A stretch of 64,000 nucleotides of DNA, from NCBI GenBank assembly GCA_029215795.1, contig JARDYH010000007.1, positions 21,959,263 through 22,023,262 of the forward strand, written 5' to 3'. Every line of letters begins with the position of its first letter. Positions within the stretch are counted from its first letter, which is position 1. Under the pieces are notes generated by a model that saw nothing but the letters and a program-made list of their open reading frames with translations, had not been told where the DNA came from and ran no database searches. Below are positions 33,983 to 45,205 of the stretch, piece by piece. Position numbers and translations under genes: made by a program. This DNA is from Anniella stebbinsi. Taxonomy: Eukaryota > Chordata > Lepidosauria > Squamata > Anniellidae.

Positions 33983-36838
33983 TAGGGGTGTGCATCGGAT
34001 CGGATCCGATCCACGATCCGAATCCGATCCGACCCAAAATCGGGAAAATCCGATCCGATCCGATCCGATCCGGACAACCTCCGATCCGATCCGATCCGAT
34101 CCGATGAGGTCCGATCCGGATCGGACGCCATTTTGAATGCTTTTTCCCATAGCCAAGTATTGTTTTACAAAAACGCCTATAACTTTTTCATTTTTAAAGA
34201 TAGAAGGATGAAACTTGGGCACATTGTAGACTGGTTAGGGGTAGTTATCTGTGAGAAATTTCAGAAAGATTGGTGCATGCATTTTGTGGCAATTAATTTT
34301 TTAATAAATACCCAGGAATGCCTATAACTTTGTCATTTTTAAAGTTACACACATGAAACTTTGCCACATTGTAGGGGGTACCTTGGGACCTATGTGTGTG
34401 AAATTTCAGAAACGTAGGTGCTTGTCTTGTGTGGCAATTAATTTTTAGAAAAATGGGTAGTAGTGGGGTAAATACAGTTACGCCTCCCATTTTTTTATTT
34501 TTGAAGATACAAACAGGAAACTTGGGCACATTACAGGTACCACTTGCCTTGATATGTGTGTGAAATTTCAGAAACATTGGAGCTTTCCTTGTGTGGCAAT
34601 TAATTTTTGAAACAATGAGGAAAGAAACACCTATAACTTTGTCATTTTTAAAGTTACACACATGAAACTTTGCCACATTGTAGGTGGTACCTTGGGACCC
34701 ATGTGTGTGAAATTTCGGAAACGTAGGTGCTTGCCTTGTGTGGCAATTAATTTTTTAATAAATACCCAGGAATGCCTATAACTTTGTCATTTTTAAAGTT
34801 ACACACATGAAACTTTGCCACATTGTAGGCGGTACCTTGGGACCTATGTGTGTGAAATTTCGGAAACGTAGGTGCTTGCCTTGTGTGGCAATTAATTTTA
34901 GAAAAATGGGTAGTGGTGGGGTAAATACAGTTACGCCTCCCACTTTTTTATTTTTGAAGATACAAACAGGAAACATGGGCACATTACAGGTACCACTTGG
35001 CTTGATATGTGTGTAAAATTTCAGACAGCTGGGTCCAGGCATGTGGTGGCAAGGTATTTTTGAAACAATGAGGAAAGAAACGCCTATAACTTTTTTATTT
35101 TAAAAGTTAGAAGTCTGAACATTGCTCACTTTGTAGATGGGTTAGGGGTAGATATGTGTCAGAAATTTCAGAATGATAGGTCCAGGCATTTGATGGCTAT
35201 GGAATTTTTAAATTACATGTTTCAAAAAAATTTCTACAGAGGCCAGGTCTTCCCCTCCCGCTTCCCGCGAAGAAAAGGAAACACTCTCTCGTCTCGATCC
35301 CTTTGAAGTTGCTAGTAGTATCCATTACAGGGCTCGTGTTTCCTTTCCTCCTTTCACTTTTCAAGCAGAACGGCTGAGCCTAGCTGAGTTTTGCAGCCAT
35401 GCGTGCAAGGAAGGATCACTCTGGTCTCGATCCCTTTGATCCTTGGTAGTATCCATTACAGGGCTCGTGTCTGCTTTCACTTTGTACTCAAGCAGACACG
35501 AGCCCTGTAATGGATACTACCAAGGATCAAAGGGATCGAGACGAGAGAGTGTTTCCTTTTCTTCGCGGGAAGCGGGAGGGGAAGACCTGGCCTCTGTAGA
35601 AATTTTTTTGAAACATGTAATTTAAAAATTCCATAGCCATCAAATGCCTGGACCTATCATTCTGAAATTTCTGACACATATCTACCCCTAACCCATCTAC
35701 AAAGTGAGCAATGTTCAGACTTCTAACTTTTAAAATAAAAAAGTTATAGGCGTTTCTTTCCTCATTGTTTCAAAAATACCTTGCCACCACATGCCTGGAC
35801 CCAGCTGTCTGAAATTTTACACACATATCAAGCCAAGTGGTACCTGTAATGTGCCCATGTTTCCTGTTTGTATCTTCAAAAATAAAAAAGTGGGAGGCGT
35901 AACTGTATTTACCCCACCACTACCCATTTTTCTAAAATTAATTGCCACACAAGGCAAGCACCTACGTTTCCGAAATTTCACACACATAGGTCCCAAGGTA
36001 CCGCCTACAATGTGGCAAAGTTTCATGTGTGTAACTTTAAAAATGACAAAGTTATAGGCATTCCTGGGTATTTATTAAAAAATTAATTGCCACACAAGGC
36101 AAGCACCTACGTTTCCGAAATTTCACACACATAGGTCCCAAGGTACCACCTACAATGTGGCAAAGTTTCATGTGTGTAACTTTAAAAATGACAAAGTTAT
36201 AGGTGTTTCTTTCCTCATTGTTTCAAAAATTAATTGCCACACAAGGAAAGCTCCAATGTTTCTGAAATTTCACACACATATCAAGGCAAGTGGTACCTGT
36301 AATGTGCCCAAGTTTCCTGTTTGTATCTTCAAAAATAAAAAAATGGGAGGCGTAACTGTATTTACCCCACTACTACCCATTTTTCTAAAAATTAATTGCC
36401 ACACAAGACAAGCACCTACGTTTCTGAAATTTCACACACATAGGTCCCAAGGTACCCCCTACAATGTGGCAAAGTTTCATGTGTGTAACTTTAAAAATGA
36501 CAAAGTTATAGGCATTCCTGGGTATTTATTAAAAAATTAATTGCCACAAAATGCATGCACCAATCTTTCTGAAATTTCTCACAGACAACTACCCCTAACC
36601 AGTCTATAATGTGCCCAAGTTTCATCCTTCTATCTTTAAAAATGAAAAAGTTATAGGCGTTTTTGTAAAACAATACTTGGCTATGGGAAAAAGCATTCAA
36701 AATGGCGTCCGATCCGGATCGGACATCTGGTCCGATCCGATCCGACCAGCCTCCGATCCGATCCGATCCGATCCGACCCCCCAGGTCCGATTCCGATCCG
36801 CTATCCGATCCGATCCGGGGGGTCAGTGCACATCCCTA
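33983..36838. mobile_element. Foldback hAT-like element 1 (2856 bp, 7 + 7 modules)
   Basis: Non-autonomous DNA element with ends TAGGGGTGTGCATCGG (end A) and GTCAGTGCACATCCCTA (end B) and an exact target duplication GTGAACAG (33975-33982, 36839-36846), fitting hAT nTnnnnAn. Each end has a GATCC-type pentamer array of ~120-150 bp. An 18-bp palindrome GTCCGATCCGGATCGGAC leads into the arm. The arms are inverted copies, each with seven tandem modules of ~145-163 bp (left arm starts 34176, 34321, 34484, 34630, 34775, 34936, 35083), meeting at a 15-nt loop (35476-35490). The right arm lacks ~146 bp next to the loop. No transposase is encoded. Confidence 0.93.
35476..35490. other. Central loop of foldback element 1
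   Basis: The unpaired spacer TTCACTTTGTACTCA lies between GTGTCTGCT and AGCAGACAC, the inner ends of the two arms. Confidence 0.9.
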
Positions 36839-36888
36839 GTGAACAGATACTCTCCCCCTTATGCAATTCTAATTGCATTGGGGTGGGA

Positions 36889-37312
36889 CTAGGGCTGTAT
36901 GAGGATTTCGGTTTTGCTCACAAAACATGTGTGTGTGCCCCATTCGAAGCTCCAAGTGCCAGCGCAGGCATGTATCCACTGAAAATGTTCACAAATTGTT
37001 GAATATGTGCTCGTGTTTGTCTTGTTCCCGATTCCCAGTTCTGTTTGCACAAATTTCAAAGTGGACTGAATCAGCCTCACTTTGCACAAATTTCCAGTTT
37101 GATTGCTGCTTGGTTTGCACAAGTTTCCCTTTCATGCAGCTCACAAATGCAAATGGGGATTCTACCACATCCAAACACTGCTCATTCAGAGTTCTAAATG
37201 TGCAGAATATGTTTGGGATGTTCCTGGTCCAAAATCTCTCTGCGTTAGACGCCAACCAGAGTTTCTTCTTAGATCCTGGCTGGACTGAACATCCCTGTTT
37301 CTTTCTGTGATA
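36889..37312. mobile_element. Long diverged MITE-like repeat (copy 1 of 3)
   Basis: It shares with 45206-45612 and 47357-47745 the phrases GAAAATGTTCACAAATTG, GACTGAATCAGCCT and TTTGCACAAATTTCC, plus the end AACATCCCTG. It starts at ACTAGGGCTGTATGAGG. The common order suggests one ~400-bp DNA-element family. Confidence 0.5.
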
Positions 37313-37319
37313 TGCGACC

Positions 37320-38135
37320 ACTGCAAAATTTGCAGATATTGGTAGTTCAAGCACACTCTCCTAGCAATGGATAGCAGATATCAGGGATGAGCTGTACAAG
37401 ACTTTCTGGTAACCTTTAAGGATCTCTGTGGATTTAACAGATATAATGGGATAACTAGCCAATTGCACGAGAACGCTGCAGCAGAAGCAGTTGGTTCATG
37501 GTTTTGCAAGCTGATGGCACCGAAGTCTAGAGGCTTGTTGCTGTTTTACTGCTGTTTCAGCTTTGCATGCTCATTAAAAATTACCACAGTTATTGCAAAC
37601 TCTGCATGGGTCCACTTATATGGGTGTTTTAAATGAGGCAGTTCTACAGCATGCTCTCATTCCCCTTGATGCTTCTTCCCATTAGCAGACAAGTGTTGTC
37701 TGACAACTGGGAGTTTAGACTCAGGAGGGCAGTGAAGGCAGTAAATGGCAACTCTGCCCAGGATGTTCCTAAGTATTTCTTTACAATGAAGAGTTCAGAA
37801 TACAAACTTTTGACAAGAAGCTGAGACCAGTGGCAGTATTCATAAGGGCATGAGAGCTTCCAATGGCACTACTTTGTAGTGATGGAGGATGGGCATATTT
37901 CAGTTCCATTCCGTTTTACTAATTTCCTTATCAATCCCTTCCATCCTGTTTTCACATCAAATTGCATTCTTTTCTTTAAAAAAAACAAAAACAAAACCAA
38001 GGAAATATATAACGTAAATTTTGCCCAAATATTATGCATTTTGCTAATTTCAGCACAAACTTTCTGCATGTTCATCATATTTTATGCATTTGGGACATAC
38101 TTGGCCACAGTGGTTCAGGTACTTTGAACCTTGAC
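37320..38135. other. Intronic sequence, nothing recognised
   Basis: Contains AATTTTGCCCAAATATTATG-like AT-rich stretches near 38020 that may be old MITE debris. No gene seen. Confidence 0.4.
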
Positions 38136-38137
38136 GT

Positions 38138-38379
38138 TGGATTGCAGGAAGCCAGATTTCAGCTAGACATCAGGAAACATTTCCTGACTGTTAGAGCAGT
38201 ATGACAATGGAGCCAATTACATAGGGAGGTCATGGGCTCTCCCACACTAGAGGCATTCAAGATGCAGCTAGACAGCCACTTGACAGGTTTGCTTTAAGGT
38301 GGATTCCTGCATTGAACAGGAGGTTGAACTTGATGGCCTTATAGGCCCCTTCCAACTCTACTATTCTATGATGCTATGA
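38138..38379 (+). mobile_element. CR1 LINE 3' end
   Basis: CAGCTAGACATCAGGAAACA, AGAGGCATTCAAGATGCAGC, GATGGCCTTATAGGCCCCTT and the end ATTCTATGATGCTATGA. Short 5'-truncated copy. Confidence 0.92.
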
Positions 38380-38661
38380 AATCAGGACTGTGCATGCTTA
38401 TACTGGAATAAATAAACTAACCATGCATTGGTTAGGTATGCATGATTCCAAGAACGTTTAATTTAAGTGTTGCAGAATGTACAGTTCACACCAATTCTTT
38501 TCACTTGCCTGTTCCTTGGATATGAGCAGGGAGCAGGTGGAGTGAATTGCTATTTGTAGTATTGCCACATGTGCAAAGCCTTTGCATCACACATTACCTT
38601 ACCTATGGGCTGGAGTGTGCAATTTTTTTAAAAAGAGTTTAGTTACTCCATTTGTTTTTAT

Positions 38662-40970
38662 TAGGGGTGTGCATCGGATCGGATCCGATCCACGATCCGA
38701 ATCCGATCCGACCCAAAATCGGGAAAATCCGATCCGATCCGATCCGATCCGGACAACCTCCGATCCGATCCGATCCGATCCGATGAGGTCCGATCCGGAT
38801 CGGACGCCATTTTGAATGCTTTTTCCCATAGCCAAGTATTGTTTTACAAAAACGCCTATAACTTTTTCATTTTTAAAGATATAAGGATGAAACTTCGGCA
38901 CATTGTAGACTGGTTAGGGGTAGTTATCTGTGAGAAATTTCAGAAAGATTGGTGCATGCATTTTGTGGCAATTAATTTTTTAATAAATACCCAGGAATGC
39001 CTATAACTTTGTCATTTTTAAAGTTACACACATGAAACTTTGCCACATTGTAGGGGGTACCTTGGGACCTATGTGTGTGAAATTTCAGAAACGTAGGTGC
39101 TTGTCTTGTGTGGCAATTAATTTTTAGAAAAATGGGTAGTAGTGGGGTAAATACAGTTACGCCTCCCATTTTTTTATTTTTGAAGATACAAACAGGAAAC
39201 TTGGGCACATTACAGGTACCACTTGCCTTGATATGTGTGTGAAATTTCAGAAACATTGGAGCTTTCCTTGTGTGGCAATTAATTTTTGAAACAATGAGGA
39301 AAGAAACACCTATAACTTTGTCATTTTTAAAGTTACACACATGAAACTTTGCCACATTGTAGGTGGTACCTTGGGACCCATGTGTGTGAAATTTCGGAAA
39401 CGTAGGTGCTTGCCTTGTGTGGCAATTAATTTTTAATAAATACCCAGGAATGCATATAACTTTGCCATTTTTAAAGTTACACACATGAACCTTTGCCACA
39501 TTGTAGGCGGTACCTTGGGACCTATGTGTGTGAAATTTCGGAAACGTAGGTGCTTGCCTTGTGTGGCAATTAATTTTAGGTATGCATGATTCCAAGAACG
39601 TTTAATTTAAGTGTTGCTTGAGTACAAAGTGAAAGCAGACACGAGCCCTGTAATGGATACTACCAAGGATCAAAGGGATCGAGACCAGAGTGATCCTTCC
39701 TTGCACGCATGGCTGCAAAACTCAGCTAGGCTCAGCCGTTCTGCTTGAAAAGTGAAAGTAGGAAAGGAAACACGAGCCCTGTAATGGATACTACTAGCAA
39801 GGATCAAAGGGATCGAGACCAGAGAGTGTTTCCTTTTCTTCGCGGGAAGCGGGAGGGGAAGACCTGGCCTCTGTAGAAATTTTTTTGAAACATGTAATTT
39901 AAAAATTCCATAGCCATCAAATGCCTGGACCTATAATTCTGAAATTTCTGACACATATCTACCCCTAACCCATCTACAAAGTGAGCAATGTTCAGACTTC
40001 TAACTTTTAAAATAAAAAAGTTATAGGCGTTTCTTTCCTCATTGTTTCAAAAATACCTTGCCACCACATGCCTGGACCCAGCTGTCTGAAATTTTACACA
40101 CATATCAAGCCAAGTGGTACCTGTAATGTGCCCATGTTTCCTGTTTGTATCTTCAAAAATAAAAAAGTGGGAGGCGTAACTGTATTTACCCCACCACTAC
40201 CCATTTTTCTAAAATTAATTGCCACACAAGGCAAGCACCTACGTTTCCGAAATTTCACACACATAGGTCCCAAGGTACCGCCTACAATGTGGCAAAGTTT
40301 CATGTGTGTAACTTTAAAAATGACAAAGTTATAGGTGTTTCTTTCCTCATTGTTTCAAAAATTAATTGCCACACAAGGAAAGCTCCAATGTTTCTGAAAT
40401 TTCACACACATATCAAGGCAAGTGGTACCTGTAATGTGCCCAAGTTTCCTGTTTGTATCTTCAAAAATAAAAAAATGGGAGGTGTAACTGTATTTACCCC
40501 ACTACTACCCATTTTTCTAAAAATTAATTGCCACACAAGACAAGCACCTACGTTTCTGAAATTTCACACACATAGGTCCCAAGGTACCCCCTACAATGTG
40601 GCAAAGTTTCATGTGTGTAACTTTAAAAATGACAAAGTTATAGGCATTCCTGGGTATTTATTAAAAAATTAATTGCCACAAAATGCATGCACCAATCTTT
40701 CTGAAATTTCTCACAGATAACTACCCCTAACCAGTCTACAATGTTCCCAAGTTTCATCCTTATATCTTTAAAAATGAAAAAGTTATAGGCGTTTTTGTAA
40801 AACAATACTTGGCTATGGGAAAAAGCATTCAAAATGGCGTCCGATCCGGATCGGACATCTGGTCCGATCCGATCCGACCAGCCTCCGATCCGATCCGATC
40901 CGATCCGACCCCCCAGGTCCGATTCCGATCCGCTATCCGATCCGATCCGGGGGGTCAGTGCACATCCCTA
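38662..40970. mobile_element. Foldback hAT-like element 2 (2309 bp), with filler DNA and flipped loop
   Basis: Same A and B ends as element 1, with exact target duplication GTTTTTAT (38654-38661, 40971-40978). The left arm carries five modules and then stops at 39575. Its inner part is replaced by 42 bp (39576-39617) identical to the flanking DNA at 38432-38473. The right arm (39634-40970) has six modules and the full central segment. The loop (39619-39633) is inverted relative to element 1. An open frame of 207 codons on the minus strand (38972-39595) comes from the modular repeat and shows no protein similarity I recognise. Confidence 0.92.
39576..39617. other. 42-bp templated insertion copied from flanking DNA
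   Basis: The stretch TTAGGTATGCATGATTCCAA through TTTAAGTGTTGC is identical to 38432-38473, in unique DNA 189 bp outside the element. Microhomologies of TTAG (left) and TGC/GC (right) occur at the joins. Confidence 0.93.
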
Positions 40971-40980
40971 GTTTTTATCA

Positions 40981-41001
40981 TTATTATTATTATTATTATT
41001 T
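40981..41001. repeat. (TTA)n microsatellite
   Basis: Seven TTA units just outside foldback element 2. Confidence 0.9.
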
Positions 41002-41032
41002 TAAATTAATTTTAATATTCATTTATTAGAAC

Positions 41033-41349
41033 TAGGGATGGATGGACTCACCTGTACTCATGCTTGGCAGGCACTCACGGACTCTCTGCTGCCACCCGTT
41101 GGACTCCGTGAGCCCCTGGAGGGCTCTGTGAAAAATCCAGGAGCACCCCAGAGCCACCCAGTCCTCAATGCGAGCCACCATTTTTACACAAGATTCCAGC
41201 TCCGTATTTTTCATATTTTTAATGTCGCACAAAATGGCAGCTGTTACATGGCCGTTTCCACAACAATTGAGGCACAGAGGGCCCCTTTATGCCTATAATG
41301 TTGCAGAAATGACTCTTTACAGTTGTGTCTGATGCTCGCAACATCCCTA
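41033..41349. mobile_element. hAT-like MITE, TAGGGATGGATGG / CAACATCCCTA ends
   Basis: Ends TAGGGATGGATGGAC and GCTCGCAACATCCCTA. Flanks ATTAGAAC and ATATGAAC agree at 6 of 8 positions and keep the nTnnnnAn pattern. The interior has a hairpin built on GGACTC and GAGCCCCTGGAG segments. No coding capacity. Confidence 0.65.
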
Positions 41350-41354
41350 ATATG

Positions 41355-43150
41355 AACTACATTCCGGTCATTACTGGTTCAGAACTAGTTCGTTAATTTC
41401 TGTGATTCCCTTTCATTCATTCAGGTTCAGTGGGAAATCCAGCTAGGGTTCTGCTGACTGTAACTCCACCATTTCCCATCCTATTAGCATGGCATGATTA
41501 GGCTTTCTGTCACTCCTTCAAGATAGATTTGATTGAAGATCATTGTTTTAGAGCCCTTAAAAAGTTGCAAGTGCTATAATGCTCCCATTTATTTCAATGG
41601 CAGATCTAGATAGTCTTCATTTGACTTTCGGGAAGGGGGTAGTAGTATTTTCAGACTGAATTCTGAGGAGGTCTGAGGGTGTCTTTCCGTTTCCTTTTCC
41701 TTACCATAGGGGCATTCTTGGGATTAAGGGATGGCTGTAGCTATGGGCATGGGGAAACCACTCTTGCAGAGTATGTGGCTGCTGGGTGCTTAGCTCTGGC
41801 TTGGATTTTCAAACTGGAAAAAGTGGGAGAAAGGAATCTTCAACTGCCATGAAATTCAATAATGTCCACCCCATTCTTCAGCAGGTTTTCCCCCATGACA
41901 CCTTCTCCAGATCTGAAAAAACTTTGTCTGGTCCAAGACATCCGCATGTCCCTAGTTTTTGAAATGAATGCACACACCTTCTCCTTCACCATTCGGAGAG
42001 AGATTGATGGCCAGGTGACTTTATGAACTCTCTCTCTCTCTCTCTCCTCCTCCTCCTCCTCCTCCTCCTCCTCCTCCTTCTTCTTCTTGATTATAGTGCA
42101 GTTTGGATCAAAGAAATACTGATAGACAGTTTTCTTAAAACCCTTCTCTCTTTTTTTGTGTGCTCCATTTCCTTTGTTATTCAATAGCGAATCCAGGAAT
42201 ATATGCACCATGCCATTTGTGTGTGATGCTATCACCCAGGTGACACTGAAAATGACTGCTTAAATGACAGGACTGAGATGAGAATAGAATGCCCAGATTT
42301 CTGTTTTCTTTCGGACTAGAGTTTACTTTTATGTGTTCACGTCTGGCTGGCAGGCCGTCTTCTAGTTCTGGCACAACACTGACGATTGTGATATTGTAAG
42401 GCCGTTTCGCCCCTTTCCGAAAAGATATTTGCTAGCGAAATAGGTTCTGCAGTTCAGCTGCATGACAATTGGCAATAAAGAAAAACAGTCTTGACAAGAA
42501 GGGAATGACATGTCAGCTGGAAAGCATAATCCCAAATTGTTATTTCTCCAACCCTAATACTATGATCAAAGACATAATTAAAAATAATGCATAAGTAAAA
42601 TGCAATCTAACCCCCCCCATCCCACCCCACACAATAACAATGAATATTGGTTGCATGTATAATATTGGGTGGGATAGGGTATAATAGGAAATGTACAGGA
42701 AATTATTGTACGAGTTGCCCGATGGGTAATAAAGAGTGATGATGAAACATCCTAGATGGACTTCAGAAATTGTTGTATGTAATATTTCTTTTTTTAAAGG
42801 AGAACTGTCAGCAGAAAGAAGAATATGATGCTGCTGCTGATTTTTTTTTTTCTAAATAGAGAGGACAAACCATTTGAATTATTAAAGTGGGCACACTACC
42901 TATTGGTGTGTGCAGAGAAAAGATTTATTTCAGAACTGTTCTTGTTCCTTAATAATAAGGGGGGGAAAACTTACTTAACCAGTGTGGCCTGTTGGAGGTC
43001 AATACCCACATGAACCCTAGCTGACAGTTTATACAGCAGCAACATAAGGTACTTTGAGTGTTCATTCGTCCAGGTTGAATGAACATATGAGGAGAGGAGA
43101 ACTCTGTCTGCTCTTTTCATCTCATCCTTTTCCCTGCACTCATCTAGGAT
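41355..43150. other. Intronic sequence with (CT)n(CCT)n
   Basis: A pyrimidine array at 42028-42087 and a C-run near 42611. No gene or complete repeat recognised. Confidence 0.45.
42028..42087. repeat. (CT)n(CCT)n(CTT)n pyrimidine array
   Basis: Pure pyrimidine strand of ~60 bp, starting as CT and continuing as CCT then CTT. Confidence 0.95.
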
Positions 43151-43320
43151 GATGGTCTGAAGAGCCCTGCTGGATCAGACCAAGATTCCATCTAATCCAG
43201 CACTCTGCTCACACTGCAGCCAAACAACTGTTGGCCAGGGACCAACAAAGCAGGAACCAGCACCTTCTCACCCATGTTCCCCAGCAACTGGTGCATATAG
43301 CCTCGGATACTGGAGAAATT
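43150..43320 (-). mobile_element. SINE-like repeat with GGTCTGATCCAG tail
   Basis: The reverse complement holds TGGTCTGATCCAGCAGGGCT at one end and CTGGGGAACATGGGTGAGAA at the other. Two + copies lie at 44688 and 47155. Its tail resembles the GGTCTGACTCAG tail of the tRNA-Ala-like SINE. Confidence 0.65.
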
Positions 43321-43324
43321 CCCC

Positions 43325-44435
43325 ATATCTGTGAAGACACTCCCCTCAATTAAGACCCCAAAGAAAATCAGGGTTCTAATTGTGTGGTGCACTTCTATGC
43401 ATACAGGAGGCACTCCACTTCCAACTATTGATCTATGTGACTGCAGGGGGATGGAAATGTGCGAAGATACCTGAACTGGGCTATAGTTGCCCTGGTATTC
43501 CTGAGGGTACAAGATAACGGAGGCTAGGAATGTGCAAACTGGACCAACGTTGCCTGGTTCTTCTCGGGCATCATATTTTGTCTGAATTCAATGCACATCC
43601 CTAGTTGCTAGGTAGACCTGCCAAGCCACCAATTATTAGGGTTGAAGCACAGAGTAAAGCAAAAACAGCCTGTTTCCTATTTTTGTGCTTTTAAAGGCTT
43701 TAAAGATGTGTGCTGTTGTGCTAATCTGTGCCTCTTATTGATGTTATATCACACGAGTATTTTTTTCTGCTTGTACTTACTTTTACTGAGTTTTTGAAAA
43801 AACTGATTGTTAAGTGCATTTTATTTTTTGGCAAGTAAACAATTAACACATTTTGTGAACACATGCATAGGCAGATTTAAATAAAATAGTTTCATGTACC
43901 CCTAGCAATGCACCAGACGTTGGTATAATCACCTATTTCAGAAGTAGGAGGGGAAATCCCAATCCTGCTGCTGGAAACAGATCGTTGCTGCTCTTAAATT
44001 TGGCTGTATTTTTAATCATCTGGGTCCTGTGTTTGGGTGATTATCAGTCTATTATCATGCCTTGAATTGTTAGCTTTAAATGATTTTTTAGGCTACTTTG
44101 AGAGGTAGAACGCTCTCAAGGCAGCATACAAAATACAACTGTAATACAAATATGATCAACATAAATAAATACATTCCACAAGCATGATATTTTCTCTTTA
44201 TAGAGAGAAAAGGGAAAGTATGTAGTTTGACTTCCTAGAACTCAGCCGAAATTTCTCCGCATAAATTTGTTTGAGGAAATTTGTGAGAATTTTCTTTCCC
44301 TCAACCCCTACAAAAAGACCTTCATTTTGCTGAATATGCTCCAGACATGTGGTTCCCCCCCTCCCAACAAAGTGATCCAGAATGCTGCTACACTTGGGAC
44401 ATTGCAGACATATTTCCTAGGCTGCCAACACTGAG
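43325..44435. other. Intronic sequence, nothing recognised
   Basis: A possible eroded LINE tail near 44090-44165 (GAGAGGTAGAACGCTCTCAA). No gene seen. Confidence 0.4.
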
Positions 44436-44572
44436 CCTATCTGCACTACTGCTTTCAAATGCTTTCAAATGGTTTATAACAGTTCTGAGAACTGTTGGGG
44501 CCCAGGACACACTCCATATACCATTTTCAAAACATTTTCAAAGTGTTTCATCCTGCGTTTGTAGATAGGCTC
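44433..44572. mobile_element. MITE with GAGCCTATCTGCACTACTGC inverted ends
   Basis: GAGCCTATCTGCACTACTGC on the left and GTTTGTAGATAGGCTC on the right. The interior repeats CTTTCAAATGC and holds AGAACTGTTGGGGCCCAGGA. A related copy is at 56346-56480. Confidence 0.65.
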
Positions 44573-44687
44573 ACTGTTACCACTGTTTTCCGTTCCACCA
44601 GCAGCACACTTTGGAAAACAGAAAGAAGCTCTTACATTGCTGTTACCATAAACTGTTGGGAGAAGTCCATAATCAGAGGTAGTATGC

Positions 44688-44835
44688 CTATATATACCAG
44701 TTCCTGGAGAACATGGGTGGGAGGGTGCTGTTGCACCTGTGTCCTGCTTGTGGGTTCCTGGTCAACTGCTGGTTGGCCACTGTGTGAATAGAATGCTAGA
44801 CCACATGGAACTTTGGTCTGATCCAGCATGGCTCT
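44688..44835 (+). mobile_element. SINE-like repeat with GGTCTGATCCAG tail
   Basis: ACCAGTTCCTGGAGAACATG, GGTGGGAGGGTGCTGTTGC, then TTTGGTCTGATCCAGCATGG. Confidence 0.68.
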
Positions 44836-44839
44836 TTTT

Positions 44840-45200
44840 GTTTGTTTGTTCTTAACTGCTTCCCCCACAGAAATTTGGTGAAATTCTTCCCTCTTCAATG
44901 TCTCTGCCTGTGAATAGGGTGGACAATTTTGGAAGACCGTTGGATAGTAAGGAACATTGGATTCTGAAGGATAGAACAGTCCCTCAAGCCCCAGGACATA
45001 TTACCTTGCAAGATCCATCATGGCCTCACTTGAGATTGGTTTAATGTTGGAAACCGACCAAGCTATTCCCCCTCTCCACCAAAATTATTAGGAAATTGTT
45101 CAGTCAAATTCATAATTAATTTGTTAACTTTTCTTGTGGGCATCTCTTCAAAGCTTACCACCACCCCTTCCTGCAAAGGAAGAAATGTCGCCATTGCTTT
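44840..45200. other. Intronic sequence, nothing recognised
   Basis: No repeat or exon recognised. Confidence 0.4.
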
Positions 45201-45205
45201 GAATA

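Noticed and set aside
34176..35230. Regularly spaced direct repeats resembling a CRISPR array
   Set aside because: Units are ~150 bp, AT-rich and contiguous without spacers, repeat in inverted form in the other arm, and lie in a vertebrate intron within a transposable element.
36611..36892. Open frame with Arg-Ser-Asp-Pro repeats
   Set aside because: Translation of the GATCC pentamer array of the foldback element; the array reads open in several frames on both strands.
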